DNA of 64,000 bases from Bradyrhizobium amphicarpaeae (GTDB taxonomy: Bacteria > Pseudomonadota > Alphaproteobacteria > Rhizobiales > Xanthobacteraceae), in the NCBI RefSeq assembly GCF_002266435.3, contig NZ_CP029426.2, positions 1 to 64,000 of the forward strand, given 5' to 3'. Below are positions 29,337-38,364 of the stretch, one piece after another. The translations under genes and the position numbers were made by a program. Positions within the stretch are counted from its first letter, which is position 1. Each line of letters opens with the position of its first letter. The notes beneath the pieces are model-generated. The model saw only the letters and a list, made by a program, of their open reading frames with translations. It was not told the DNA's origin and searched no databases.

Positions 29337-29437
29337 GTCATCCCCCGCGAAGGCGGGGGATCCAGTACGCCGCAGCTTCTCCGTATCCCACGACAGTCTC
29401 TGGAATACTGGATCGCCCGATCGAGTCGGGCGATGAC
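29337..29437. repeat. Inverted palindromic repeat pair, family C (GTCATCCCCCGC type)
   Basis: The left arm starts GTCATCCCCCGC-GAA-GGCGGGGGATCCAG-like (29337 on) and contains its own hairpin CCCCCGC-GAA-GGCGGGGG. The right arm reads TACTGGATCGCCCG, a seven-base loop, then CGGGCGATGAC, ending 29437, and is an inverted counterpart. The pair fills the convergent gap between the acyl-CoA synthetase and adenosine kinase genes. Confidence 0.75.
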
Positions 29438-29461
29438 AGCGGAGAATGAGGCTGTCGCGCC

Positions 29462-30463
29462 TTAAACCGTCAGCCCGCGCTGGCCGGCCAGCTCCTTCAG
29501 CGACACCAGCGGCCTCGCGCCGATGTGCTGGATGACTTCGGCAGCCGCGAGCGCACCGAGCTCACCGCACTGCTTGTAGGCGAGATTGCGCGACAGGCCG
29601 TACAAAAAGCCTGCTGCGAACAGATCGCCGGCCCCGGTGGTGTCGACCACCTTGTCGACCGGGAACGCAGGCGCTGCGACGGCGTCTTCAGACGAGACCA
29701 CCATGCAGCCCTTCTCACTGCGGGTGACCACGCCGAGATTGACGTCGTTGCGCAGCTGCTTCAGCGCGGTGTCGAAGTCCGAGGTCATGTAGAGCGAATG
29801 CAGCTCGGACTCGTTGGCGAACACGATGTCGACGGTGCCGTTGCGCATCAAGGAGAGAAACTCGTCGCGATAGCGGTCGACGCAGAAGGAATCCGACAGC
29901 GTCAGCGCCACCTTGCGCCTGGCGTCATGGGCGATCTTGGCCGCCTTGACGAAGGCATCCTTGGCGTTCTTGGGGTCCCAGAGATAACCCTCGAGATAGA
30001 CGATGCCGGCCGCGGCGATCTCGGCCGGGTCGATGTCGGCGGGCGACAGGTCCTGCGCCGCGCCGAGATAGGTGTTCATGGTGCGCTCGCCGTCATCCGT
30101 GACCAGGATGTAGGAGCAGCCGGTGGCGGGGCCATCCGTCGCGGCGGGCGTGTTGAAGGCGACGCCGGCGGCGCGGATATCGTGGACGTAGAGCTTGCCG
30201 ATCTGGTCGTCCTTGACCTTGCCGACATAGGCGGCGCGGGCCCCCAGGCTGCCGATGCCGACGATGGTGTTGGCAGCCGAGCCGCCCGAGACTTCAGTGG
30301 CCGGCCCCATGTCCTTGTAGATGGCGGCCGCCCGCGCCTCGTCGATCAGGGACATGCTGCCCTTGGCCATGCCGTGCTTGGCCAGAAAGGCCTCGTCGGT
30401 CCTGACCAGCACGTCGAACAGCGCGTTGCCGATGCCGAGAACGTCATATTTCACGTCAGCCAT
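29462..30463 (-). CDS. Adenosine kinase, PfkB family
   Basis: The product has 333 residues and belongs to the PfkB sugar kinase family, in the adenosine kinase-like group. It phosphorylates adenosine to AMP in purine salvage. The early Gly-Gly motif is in VSGGSAANTIVGIGSLGARAA split near residue 58, and the anion hole and catalytic Asp are in VVDTTGAGDLFAAGFLYGL (about 279-297). The N-terminus KYDVLGIGNALFDVLVRTDE is typical of this subgroup in alphaproteobacteria. Other PfkB substrates cannot be ruled out. It is divergent from murJ, with 125 bases between starts. Confidence 0.9.
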   Translation of the reverse strand: MADVKYDVLGIGNALFDVLVRTDEAFLAKHGMAKGSMSLIDEARAAAIYKDMGPATEVSGGSAANTIVGIGSLGARAAYVGKVKDDQIGKLYVHDIRAAGVAFNTPAATDGPATGCSYILVTDDGERTMNTYLGAAQDLSPADIDPAEIAAAGIVYLEGYLWDPKNAKDAFVKAAKIAHDARRKVALTLSDSFCVDRYRDEFLSLMRNGTVDIVFANESELHSLYMTSDFDTALKQLRNDVNLGVVTRSEKGCMVVSSEDAVAAPAFPVDKVVDTTGAGDLFAAGFLYGLSRNLAYKQCGELGALAAAEVIQHIGARPLVSLKELAGQRGLTV

Positions 30464-30588
30464 TCACCTTGATCCTGTTTGGCGGATTGCGAACCCTGCG
30501 AAAATCCGCTTCCTGTCGGCCTGAAATCTGGCTCGCGGCCTATCACGACCGGGCCTGCGCGGGCAAGCAACGGTATGATAAAGAGCCG

Positions 30589-32121
30589 ATGATCCGCTCC
30601 TTCCTGACCGTCTCGACGGGAACGCTGGCCTCGCGGCTGCTGGGTTTTGCCCGCGATTCCCTGATTGCCGCCCTGCTCGGCACGGGCGCCGTGGCGGACG
30701 CGTTTCTGGCGGCGTTTCAGCTCGTCAACGTGGTGCGCCGGCTGCTCAGCGAGGGGGCACTGAACGCGGCGCTGGTCCCGGCCTGGCTGCGCGTCCGGGA
30801 CCGCGACGGCGCGGCGGCTGCGGCGGCATTCGCGGGACGCGTGCTCGGCACCGTCAGCGCGGCGCTGATCGCGATCTCGCTCGGCATTGCCCTGTTGATG
30901 CCGCTGATCATGACGGTGATCGCGCCCGGCTTTGTTGGCAGCACAACGCTCGATCTCGCCGTCGCGAACGCGCGGCTGATGCTGCCTTATCTCGCCTTCG
31001 CCGGCCCCGTCACGGTGCTGATGGGCCTGCTGAATGCGCAGGGACGCTTTGCGCTCACGGCATTCTCGCCGCTGCTGTTCAACATCGCGCTGATCGCCGC
31101 GATCGCCTTGCTGCTGGTCTGGCACGCTGACGCCGGCTTCGCCGCCTGGCTGCTGGCCGCCACGGTCGGCGTCGCCGGCCTGCTGCAACTCCTGATGCTG
31201 CTGTCGCAGCGCAGCGCGCGCCTTGCGACGCCGCTGCGCATCAGTTTCGACAAGGAGATGCGCGGCTTCTTCGCCAAGGCGATCCCCGGCATGATCGCAA
31301 GCTCGGGCCCGCAATGGCTGATGGTGGCCGGCGCGATCATCGCATCGGCGACGCCGTCCGCGGTGTCCTGGCTGTATTTCGCCAACCGCCTGATCGAGCT
31401 GCCGCTAGGCATCGTCGGCGTCGCCATGGGCACCGTGCTGGTGCCGGAGCTGACACGCGCCGTCGCCAGTTCCGACAGGGAGGCGGTGGCGCATGCGCAA
31501 TCGCGCGCGCTTGAGCTTGCGACCGGGCTGGCGCTCCCTGCCACGCTCGGCCTGATCGTGCTGGCCGAACCGATCGTGCGGCTGTTGTTCGAGCATGGCG
31601 CGTTTGGTGCCGGGGACAGCGCGGCGACCGCGCATGCGCTGATGTGGCTGGCGCTGGGCCTGCCCGCGCACGTGCTGATCAAGGCGCTGTCGCCGGCCTT
31701 CTATGCCCGCGGCGACACGATGACGCCGCTGCTGGCGACGGCCAAGGGCTTTGTGGTCGCGGTCGGCCTTGCCGTGCTGCTCGGCCATTTCTTCGGCGCC
31801 AGCGGGATTGCGGCGAGCATCGCGGCCGGCGCCTGGAGCAGCGCGCTCTCGCTGCTCCGCAAGGGCACGTCCGCGTTCGGCTTCTCCGTCGACGCCGCCG
31901 CCCGCAAGCGGCTGCCGCGGATCGTGCTCGCCGCCGCGGTCATGGGCGCCCTGCTCTGGCTGACCACAGGCCTCGTGCCCGCCGAGGCGCACGGCTTCAT
32001 CAAATTCATCGCGCTCGGCCTGCAGATCGCGGCCGGGATCGCCGTTTACGGCCTGCTGCTGCAAATCCTCGGCGCCGCTTCCTGGCGCGAGGCGGCAGCC
32101 GCCTTGAAGCGGGCCGCCTAG
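30589..32121 (+). CDS. murJ: Lipid II flippase MurJ
   Basis: MurJ moves lipid II across the inner membrane for peptidoglycan assembly. The product has 510 residues with about 14 hydrophobic segments. It opens MIRSFLTVSTGTLASRLLGFARDSLIAALLG, with the conserved Arg residues of the first helix and FARD loop, and has the segment AFQLVNVVRRLLSEGALNAALVPAW (about 45-69, rich in family-typical residues). A later hallmark is FYARGDTMTP (about 374-383). ATG 30589 gives the canonical start; the frame opens at 30469 but the extra part is not membrane-like. It is followed by trpS in the same direction, 92 bases on. Confidence 0.95.
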   Translation: MIRSFLTVSTGTLASRLLGFARDSLIAALLGTGAVADAFLAAFQLVNVVRRLLSEGALNAALVPAWLRVRDRDGAAAAAAFAGRVLGTVSAALIAISLGIALLMPLIMTVIAPGFVGSTTLDLAVANARLMLPYLAFAGPVTVLMGLLNAQGRFALTAFSPLLFNIALIAAIALLLVWHADAGFAAWLLAATVGVAGLLQLLMLLSQRSARLATPLRISFDKEMRGFFAKAIPGMIASSGPQWLMVAGAIIASATPSAVSWLYFANRLIELPLGIVGVAMGTVLVPELTRAVASSDREAVAHAQSRALELATGLALPATLGLIVLAEPIVRLLFEHGAFGAGDSAATAHALMWLALGLPAHVLIKALSPAFYARGDTMTPLLATAKGFVVAVGLAVLLGHFFGASGIAASIAAGAWSSALSLLRKGTSAFGFSVDAAARKRLPRIVLAAAVMGALLWLTTGLVPAEAHGFIKFIALGLQIAAGIAVYGLLLQILGAASWREAAAALKRAA

Positions 32122-32213
32122 CCGGTCTGCGGCGCGCAGATCCATCGAATTGCCCTTGACGGGGCAGCGCCGCTGTTGGAAACGACGGCCGAATACCTAT
32201 GGGAAGGCTTACC

Positions 32214-33266
32214 ATGCCATTCGTTGAACGGGTCTTTTCGGGCGTCCAGCCGACGGGCAATCTGCATCTCGGCAATTACCTCGGCGCGATCGTCAACTTC
32301 GTGAAGATGCAGGAAACCCACAGCTGCATCTATTGCGTCGTCGACATGCACGCGATCACGCAGGGCATCGACGTCTGGGGCGGCCCGGCCGAGCTCACGC
32401 GCAACACCCGCGAGGTCACCGCGGCGTTCATCGCGGCCGGCATCGATCCCAACAAGCACATCGTGTTCAACCAGAGCCAGGTCTCGGGCCATGCCGAGCT
32501 CGCCTGGATCTTCAACTGCGTCGCGCGCATGGGCTGGCTCGGCCGCATGACCCAGTTCAAGGAGAAGGCCGGCAAGGACCGTGAGAACGCCTCCGTCGGC
32601 CTGTTCGACTATCCCGTGCTGATGGCCGCCGACATCCTGCTCTACCGCGCCACTCACGTGCCGGTCGGCGAGGACCAGAAGCAGCATCTCGAGCTCTCGC
32701 GCGACATCGCGCAGAAGTTCAACAACGATTTCGGCGACTCCATTCGCACCCAGGGCGCCAATGACGGCCTGTTCTTCCCGCTGCCGGAACCCCTGATCAC
32801 GGGCCCGGCGACGCGCGTGATGAGCCTGCGCGACGGCACCAAGAAGATGTCGAAGTCCGATGCGTCGGACAATTCGCGCATCAATCTGACCGACGATGCC
32901 GACACCATCGCGCAGAAGATCCGCAAGGCGAAGACCGATCCGGAGCCGCTGCCGTCGGAGGAGAAGGGGCTGGACTCCCGCCCCGAAGCCGACAATCTCG
33001 TCGGCATCTTCGCCGCGCTCTCCGGCCGCGCCAAGGCGGACGTGCTGCGCGAATTCGGCGGCGGCCAGTTCTCCAGCTTCAAGAACGCGCTGGCGGAGCT
33101 GTGCGTCACCAAGCTTGCTCCGATCGCCGGCGAGATGAAGCGCCTTGTCGCCGACCCCGGCCATATCGACGCCATCCTCAACGACGGCGCCGACCGGGCC
33201 CGGGCGATCGCCGACGAGACCATGAAGCTCTCCAAGGATATCGTCGGCTTCATCCGCAGGCGCTAG
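32214..33266 (+). CDS. trpS: Tryptophan-tRNA ligase
   Basis: TrpS charges tRNA-Trp. The product has 350 residues. The class I signature is HLGNYLGAI (HIGH-like, about 17-25), and the second is KKMSKSDAS (KMSKS, about 209-217). The start is decided by the ribosome site: GGGAAGG at 32201-32207 lies six bases before ATG 32214, while the upstream ATG at 32199 overlaps that site. The N-terminus [14 protein letters not shown] is then canonical. It sits between murJ and a universal stress protein gene. Confidence 0.96.
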   Translation: MPFVERVFSGVQPTGNLHLGNYLGAIVNFVKMQETHSCIYCVVDMHAITQGIDVWGGPAELTRNTREVTAAFIAAGIDPNKHIVFNQSQVSGHAELAWIFNCVARMGWLGRMTQFKEKAGKDRENASVGLFDYPVLMAADILLYRATHVPVGEDQKQHLELSRDIAQKFNNDFGDSIRTQGANDGLFFPLPEPLITGPATRVMSLRDGTKKMSKSDASDNSRINLTDDADTIAQKIRKAKTDPEPLPSEEKGLDSRPEADNLVGIFAALSGRAKADVLREFGGGQFSSFKNALAELCVTKLAPIAGEMKRLVADPGHIDAILNDGADRARAIADETMKLSKDIVGFIRRR

Positions 33267-33358
33267 AGACGGTCGGCGCCAGCGCGCCGGCCGCATCTCC
33301 CCTCCCCAACTCTGCGGGAGTGTGGCAGCATGCCGGCCATGCACATGCCGGGACATGC

Positions 33359-33853
33359 ATGACCAGCAAGCGACTTTGCTTCGAGCCGGGTCACAAGCCC
33401 AAATGCCTCGTCGTCGTCGACGACACCGCCGAATGGGATCGCGCGGTCTATTATGCCAGTCGCTGGGCGATCCGCGCCGGCGGCGGCGTAGTGATGCTGC
33501 GCATCATCGAGCCTGAACAGCAGACCCAGGAATGGCTCGGAGTCGCCGACATCATGCGCGCCGAAGCGCAGGAAGCAGCGGAGGCCGCGCTCGACCGCGC
33601 CGCCGGCCGCGCCAATGGCATCGCCGCGATCACACCGGAGCGGGTGATCCGCGAGGGCGCGCCGATGGAACAGCTGCTCGCCGTGATCGACGAGGACCCC
33701 GAGATCGCCATGCTGGTGCTCGCCGCCAATCCCGGTGCGGAAGGGCCGGGGCCATTGGTCTCATTGCTGGCGCATGCGCTGGGGACGTTCCCGATTCCCG
33801 TGACGATCATTTCCGGCGCGCTGAGCGACCAAAGCGTGGATTCGCTGTCGTAG
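33359..33853 (+). CDS. Universal stress protein (UspA family)
   Basis: The product has 164 residues in the UspA alpha/beta fold. It opens KPKCLVVVDDTAEWDRAVYYASRWAIRAGG (about 14-43), where the first strand and the Asp are typical of nucleotide-binding members. The usual C-terminal G-2x-G-9x-G(S/T) loop is only loosely matched by LAANPGAEGPGPLVSLLAHAL (about 122-142), so ATP binding is uncertain. These proteins are linked with stress survival in other bacteria. It lies 92 bases after trpS and 164 bases before the Nfu gene. ATG 33359 was chosen because upstream codons overlap low-complexity non-family sequence. Confidence 0.88.
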   Translation: MTSKRLCFEPGHKPKCLVVVDDTAEWDRAVYYASRWAIRAGGGVVMLRIIEPEQQTQEWLGVADIMRAEAQEAAEAALDRAAGRANGIAAITPERVIREGAPMEQLLAVIDEDPEIAMLVLAANPGAEGPGPLVSLLAHALGTFPIPVTIISGALSDQSVDSLS

Positions 33854-34017
33854 CTCGGTTTCGCCTGCCCCTGCCCTGGAGCGGCGGGTATGAGCCCCTA
33901 ACCTGCTGATACAACAACGGAACGGCCATCTCGCCCCTTGATCGTGCGTTCCCCGTCGCCATCTGCTAGGGAATAGGCTACGCGCCGGCCTTGAACCGGC
34001 GACGTCTGGAGAAAACC

Positions 34018-34587
34018 ATGTTCATTCAAACCGAAGCCACCCCCAATCCCGCCACGCTGAAGTTCATTCCCGGCCGCGCCGTGGTCGACGGCAGCCCGAT
34101 GGAGTTTGCGAGCCGCGAATCGGCTGCGCAGTCGCCGCTCGCCGAAAAACTGTTCGAGGTGCCCGGCGTCACCGGCGTGTTCTACGGATCGGACTTCATC
34201 ACCGTCACCAAGGCGAACGGTGAATGGCAGCAGCTCAAGCCCGCGATTCTCGGCGCCATTATGGAGCACTACATGTCCGGCGCGCCGCTGCTCGCCGATG
34301 GCGCAGCCCAGAGCGCTGCCGATCTCGACGACGAGGACGAGTTCTTCGACGAGTCCGACGCCGAGACGGTCGACATGATCAAGGACCTGATCGAGACCCG
34401 CGTGCGGCCGGCGGTCGCCAATGACGGCGGCGACATCACCTTCCGCGGCTTCAAGGACGGCATTGTCTATCTCAACATGAAGGGCTCGTGCGCCGGTTGC
34501 CCGTCGTCGACAGCGACCCTCCAGCACGGCATCCAGAATTTGCTGAAGCACTTCGTGCCCGACGTGGTTGAAGTGCGACCGATGTAA
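34018..34587 (+). CDS. nfuA: NfuA/NifU-type iron-sulfur cluster scaffold
   Basis: The product has 189 residues with the two-domain Nfu layout. The N-terminal Nfu_N domain (about 1-88) opens MFIQTEATPNPATLKFIPGR, and the C-terminal NifU-like domain (about 110-187) carries the cluster-binding CxxC in KGSCAGCPSSTATL (Cys 158 and 161 approximately). An acidic linker, DLDDEDEFFDESDAET, separates them. It carries [4Fe-4S] clusters to apoproteins in the cytoplasm. ATG 34018 follows GGAGAAAACC. It is monocistronic, followed by a family B repeat and the convergent chemoreceptor gene. Confidence 0.94.
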   Translation: MFIQTEATPNPATLKFIPGRAVVDGSPMEFASRESAAQSPLAEKLFEVPGVTGVFYGSDFITVTKANGEWQQLKPAILGAIMEHYMSGAPLLADGAAQSAADLDDEDEFFDESDAETVDMIKDLIETRVRPAVANDGGDITFRGFKDGIVYLNMKGSCAGCPSSTATLQHGIQNLLKHFVPDVVEVRPM

Positions 34588-34607
34588 GCACCGCATCCTG
34601 GACGGAG

Positions 34608-34686
34608 TACGGTGGGCGAAGCGTGCCCGCCTTCTCTGCCGTAAGATAAAGGTGGTGGGCACGGCGCAAGAGCGCCCTTGCCCACC
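34608..34686. repeat. Nested palindromic repeat, family B (GTGGGCA type)
   Basis: The copy reads ACGGTGGGCGAAGCGTGCCCGC at its left end (broken here by small changes from the 12509 copy) and GGTGGTGGGCACGGCGCAAG then CCCTTGCCCACCAT at its right. It retains the outer GGTGGGC/GCCCACC and inner GTGCCC/GGGCAC arms. It lies between the convergent nfuA and chemoreceptor genes and could act as a shared hairpin terminator. Confidence 0.7.
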
Positions 34687-34695
34687 ATATCTCTC

Positions 34696-36381
34696 CTACG
34701 CCGCCTGACCGATGCTCGCGGCTTCTTCCGCCGCCTTGCGCATGCTCGCCGACATCTCGCTGGTGACCGTGCTCTGCTCCTCGACAGCGGCGGCTGTTGA
34801 CGCCACATATTCGCTGACGCCCTCGATCGCGCCCCTGATCGCCCCCAACGCAGCGACCACGTCGACCGAGATGCCGTTCAGATTGCCGATCTCCTGCTCG
34901 ATCCGGTCGGCTGCCTGCTTGGCCTGATTGGCGAGGTTCTTCACTTCCGATGCCACCACCGCAAAGCCCCGACCGGCCTCGCCTGCACGCGCGGATTCGA
35001 TAGTCGCATTCAGCGCCAGCAAATTGATCTGACCGGTGATGTTGCCGATGAGCTGCACGATCATGCTCATCGACTCCGCCGCCTGCGTCAGCCGCTGCGC
35101 CTGCTGGTCCGCTGCCTCGACCCGCCCCACCGCGGTCGATGCCGTCTCGCGCGAGCGGGTCATCGCCTCCGCGATCTCGCGCACCGAGGCGTTCAACTCC
35201 TCGGCGCCGGCGGCGACCGATTCCATCATGTCGCGCACCTTCTCGCTGCGCTTGCGCGCGATCACCTGGGCGGTGGTGTCGGAGGCGTATTTCACGACCT
35301 TGAACGGTTTCCCGTTGAGGTCACGGATCGGATTGTAGGAGGCCTGGATGAAGACCTGCCGGCCGCCCTTGCCGACGCGCTGATATTCGCCGGACTGGAA
35401 TTCACCTGCGTTCAGCCTCGCCCAGAACGCACGATAGGCTTCGCTGTCGCGCTCATCGGCGCCCACGAACATGCCGTGATGCTTGCCGACGATCTCGGAC
35501 AACGTGTAGCCGAGCGCACCGAGGAAGTTCTCGTTGGCGGTCAAAATCTTGCCATCCATGTCGAACTCGATCACGGCCTGCGACTTGCCGATCGCCTCGA
35601 TCTGCCCGGCGAAATTCGCGTTTGACAGCTTTTGCGCGCTGATGTCGGTGGCGAACTTCACCACCTTGAACGGCTTGCCGGCGTCATCAAGGATCGGATT
35701 GTAGGAGGCGAGAATCCAGACCTCCTTTCCGTCCTTGCCGAAACGCTTGTACTCGGCTGATTGGAATTCGCTGCGGGCAAGGTTCGCCCAGAACGCGCGA
35801 TAGGCCGCGCTGTCGCGCTCGCTCGCCCCGACGAACATGCTGTGATGCCGGCCCTGGATCTCGTCGAGCGAATAGCCCATCACACTCAGGAAATTCTCGT
35901 TGGCGGTGATGATGGTGCCGTCGAGGTTGAACTCGATCACCGCCTGGGCGCGGCCGATCGCGGAGATCTTTCCGGCATCCTCCAGGCTGCGGATCTTGCG
36001 CGCGGTGATGTCGGTCGCGAACTTGACCACTTTTACCGGCTTGCCGGCCTCGTTGATGATCGGATTGTAGGACGCCTGGATCCAGATCTCGCGGCCGCCC
36101 TTGCCGAGCCGCTTGTATTCGGCGGCCTGATATTCGCCGCGACCAAGCCGCGCCCAGAAATCGCGATAGGCGGCGCTGCCCCGTTCCTCCGGCATCACGA
36201 ACACGCTGTGGTGCTTGCCGGCGATCTCGTCGAGCCGGTAGCCCATCACGTCCAGGAAATTCTGGTTGGCCGTGATGATGGTGCCGTCGAGATTGAATTC
36301 GATCACCGCCTGTGACTTGCCGAGTGCGATGACTTGAGCCAAAGCCTCCCTAGCCGAAGAACCGCTTCGCCAAAAAGACAT
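34696..36381 (-). CDS. Soluble methyl-accepting chemotaxis protein with three PAS domains
   Basis: The product has 561 residues with no membrane segment, so it is a cytoplasmic chemoreceptor. Three PAS domains of about 122-residue period (about 19-130, 141-252, 263-374) each contain QAVIEF-x-x-DG, a TAN-x-NFL motif and the PAC-like end [10 protein letters not shown] or similar. The MCP signalling domain (about 395-550) carries the hairpin tip [18 protein letters not shown], then [25 protein letters not shown] domains may bind haem, flavin or another ligand; no ligand is evident. ATG 36381 with GGAAAGG upstream is preferred to the longer frame. No other che genes are adjacent. Confidence 0.92.
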   Translation of the reverse strand: MSFWRSGSSAREALAQVIALGKSQAVIEFNLDGTIITANQNFLDVMGYRLDEIAGKHHSVFVMPEERGSAAYRDFWARLGRGEYQAAEYKRLGKGGREIWIQASYNPIINEAGKPVKVVKFATDITARKIRSLEDAGKISAIGRAQAVIEFNLDGTIITANENFLSVMGYSLDEIQGRHHSMFVGASERDSAAYRAFWANLARSEFQSAEYKRFGKDGKEVWILASYNPILDDAGKPFKVVKFATDISAQKLSNANFAGQIEAIGKSQAVIEFDMDGKILTANENFLGALGYTLSEIVGKHHGMFVGADERDSEAYRAFWARLNAGEFQSGEYQRVGKGGRQVFIQASYNPIRDLNGKPFKVVKYASDTTAQVIARKRSEKVRDMMESVAAGAEELNASVREIAEAMTRSRETASTAVGRVEAADQQAQRLTQAAESMSMIVQLIGNITGQINLLALNATIESARAGEAGRGFAVVASEVKNLANQAKQAADRIEQEIGNLNGISVDVVAALGAIRGAIEGVSEYVASTAAAVEEQSTVTSEMSASMRKAAEEAASIGQAA

Positions 36382-36688
36382 AAATGAACCTTTCCAAATG
36401 ACTGCAACGGGGCCGGCTTGATCTGCCGAAGCATCCCGTCCGAGTCGCCATTGACCCGTCTCTCCCACCCATCGATGGTGTCATTGGTTTGCTAACGATT
36501 GCTTAAAATGACAATATTTCAAATACTTAGCTATCCCTCAGGTTGCAAATCAGCGCATCTGCCCAAGAAAGGCTGCGCGAAATTCCAGCGATTTCGCGCC
36601 CACGTAGAATTACGGGGCTGATCGTGCGCCTGTCGAGAAACCAAACTTGGACTGGTTCGACCGCGGCCCGACCGATTAAGCTCATTCC
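36382..36688. promoter_or_regulatory. AT-richer divergent promoter region with an inverted repeat
   Basis: This 307-base gap separates the chemoreceptor (minus) and tsaB (plus). The stretch 36481-36545 is clearly richer in A and T than its surroundings and probably holds the chemoreceptor promoter. A perfect 9-base inverted repeat, GCGCGAAAT (36575-36583) and ATTTCGCGC (36591-36599), lies about 90 bases before the tsaB ATG and could be an operator or hairpin. No gene or RNA is visible. Confidence 0.4.
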
Positions 36689-37384
36689 ATGCTGATCCTC
36701 GCCATCGATACTGCCCTCGACGCCTGCTCCGTCGCCGTGCTCGACACCGACGCCGGCGCGCTCCTCGCGCAGGAGCAGCTTCTCATGAAGCGCGGCCACG
36801 CCGAGGCGCTGATGCCGATGATCGCGCGCGTCATGCAATCGGCCAATCTCGCCTTCACCGCGCTCGACCGCATCGCGGTCACCGTCGGCCCCGGAAGCTT
36901 CACCGGTCTGCGCGTCGGCATTTCGGCGGCGCGCGGCCTGGCGCTCGCGGCCGAGCGGCCGGCGATCGGCCTCACCACCTTGTCGGCCTATGCCGCCGCC
37001 ATCGTCGGCCAGGGCAAATCGGCGCCGGTGATCTCCGCGATCGACGCGCGGCACGACCATGTCTATTTCCAGATCGTCGCCGGCGACGGCAGCCAGCTGG
37101 TTCGGCCGAGCGTCGCGTCCATCGACGAAGCGATCGCGGCCTCGCAATTCGGCGCGCCGCATCTTGTCGGCAATGCCGCAAACATCCTCGCCGAGCGCTG
37201 GCCGAAGGATGTCCCGCAGCCGGTCGCAGTCGACGCGCAGCCCGCGCCCGATATCGGCTGGGTCGCATGGCTCGGCGCGGCGGCCGATCCCGCGACGAAT
37301 CCGGCGCGGCCGTTCTATCTGAAAGCGCCCGACGCCAAGCCGGCGGCACAGCCGCCGTTTGCAGCACAAGCCGCGACCCCATGA
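36689..37384 (+). CDS. tsaB: tRNA threonylcarbamoyladenosine biosynthesis protein TsaB
   Basis: TsaB is the partner of TsaD in making the t6A37 modification of ANN-decoding tRNAs. The product has 231 residues with an ASKHA fold: MLILAIDTALDACSVAVLD at the start and VTVGPGSFTGLRVGISAARGLAL (split near residue 67) as the family signature. It begins a long co-directional cluster (tsaB to lnt). Its stop overlaps the start of rimI by four bases (ATGA at 37381-37384), so the two are translationally coupled; the pairing is widespread. Confidence 0.95.
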   Translation: MLILAIDTALDACSVAVLDTDAGALLAQEQLLMKRGHAEALMPMIARVMQSANLAFTALDRIAVTVGPGSFTGLRVGISAARGLALAAERPAIGLTTLSAYAAAIVGQGKSAPVISAIDARHDHVYFQIVAGDGSQLVRPSVASIDEAIAASQFGAPHLVGNAANILAERWPKDVPQPVAVDAQPAPDIGWVAWLGAAADPATNPARPFYLKAPDAKPAAQPPFAAQAATP

Positions 37385-37866
37385 TGAGATGGTTGTCGGA
37401 ATGGTGGCGCGGCGGCACCGCCGCCGTCGAGCCTGCATCCGTGCGTGACGCCGCGCGGCTGGCGCAGCTGCACGGCGCCTCCTTCGCGCGCGGCTGGGGC
37501 GAGGGCGAATTCGAGGGCATGGTCAGCGAGCGCAACACGCTGGTGCATCGGTTGCGCCAGGGACGCAGGACCGTCGGATTCGCGGTATCGCGGATCGGCG
37601 CGGATGAAGCGGAAATCCTCTCGATCGCGGTGGACGAGGCCTATCGCGGCCGCGGCCTCTCCCGCACGCTGCTGATGACCCATCTCGGCCATCTCGCAGG
37701 GCGCGGCGTGCGCACGATATTTCTCGAGGTCGAGGAAAACAACCAGCCGGCCCGGCGGCTCTACGAGGGGGCCGGATTCGTGGTGGTCGGGCGCCGCGAA
37801 CGCTACTATAAGCAGCCCGACGGGGAACATTTGAACGCCCTTCTGATGCGGCGTGACTTGTCGTAA
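37381..37866 (+). CDS. rimI: Ribosomal protein S18-alanine N-acetyltransferase RimI
   Basis: RimI acetylates the N-terminal Ala of ribosomal protein S18. The product has 161 residues and a GNAT fold. The acetyl-CoA loop is in AYRGRGLSRTLLMTHLGHLA (about 81-100), and the C-terminal FLEVEENNQPARRLYEGAGF (about 115-134) followed by RRERYY is diagnostic for RimI. The ATG at 37381 overlaps the tsaB stop; a second ATG follows at 37384. An N-terminal extension MMRWLSEWWRGG precedes the GNAT core. fur follows after 38 bases. Confidence 0.93.
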   Translation: MMRWLSEWWRGGTAAVEPASVRDAARLAQLHGASFARGWGEGEFEGMVSERNTLVHRLRQGRRTVGFAVSRIGADEAEILSIAVDEAYRGRGLSRTLLMTHLGHLAGRGVRTIFLEVEENNQPARRLYEGAGFVVVGRRERYYKQPDGEHLNALLMRRDLS

Positions 37867-37904
37867 CATTGGTGGCAGAAAGCGCCCCGCCAGGCAGACA
37901 AACT

Positions 37905-38360
37905 ATGACCGCACTGAAACCTTCTTCCGCATCCAAGGCGTCCGGCATCGAGGCGCGCTGTGCCGCCACCGGCATGCGCATGACCGAGCAGCGCCGTGTC
38001 ATCGCCCGCGTGCTCGCGGAGGCGGTCGATCATCCCGATGTCGAGGAATTGTACCGGCGTTGTGTCGCGGTCGACGACAAGATCTCGATCTCGACAGTCT
38101 ATCGCACCGTCAAGCTGTTCGAGGATGCCGGCATCATCGAGCGCCATGATTTCCGCGAGGGCCGCGCGCGCTACGAGCAGATGCGCGACAGCCATCACGA
38201 CCACCTCATCAACCTGCGCGACGGCAAGGTGATCGAGTTCACCTCTGAAGAGATCGAGAAGCTGCAGGCGGAAATCGCCCGCAAGCTCGGCTACAAGCTG
38301 GTCGACCACCGGCTCGAGCTCTATTGCGTCCCGCTCGACGACGACAAGCCGACGTCCTGA
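37905..38360 (+). CDS. fur: Fur family transcriptional regulator (Fur/Mur)
   Basis: The product has 151 residues: a winged-helix DNA-binding domain (about 20-95, with SISTVYRTVKLFEDAGII) and a metal-binding dimerisation domain. In rhizobial relatives this protein controls manganese and iron homeostasis, and is often called Mur. The regulatory His cluster SHHDHLIN is present, but the CxxC pairs of the structural zinc site are absent: HLINLRDGKV stands where many Fur proteins have HLICxxCGKV. The ATG at 37905 gives MTALKPSSASKAS; the frame is open from 37869. It lies inside the tsaB-lnt cluster. The exact in vivo metal is inference. Confidence 0.93.
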   Translation: MTALKPSSASKASGIEARCAATGMRMTEQRRVIARVLAEAVDHPDVEELYRRCVAVDDKISISTVYRTVKLFEDAGIIERHDFREGRARYEQMRDSHHDHLINLRDGKVIEFTSEEIEKLQAEIARKLGYKLVDHRLELYCVPLDDDKPTS

Positions 38361-38364
38361 TTTA

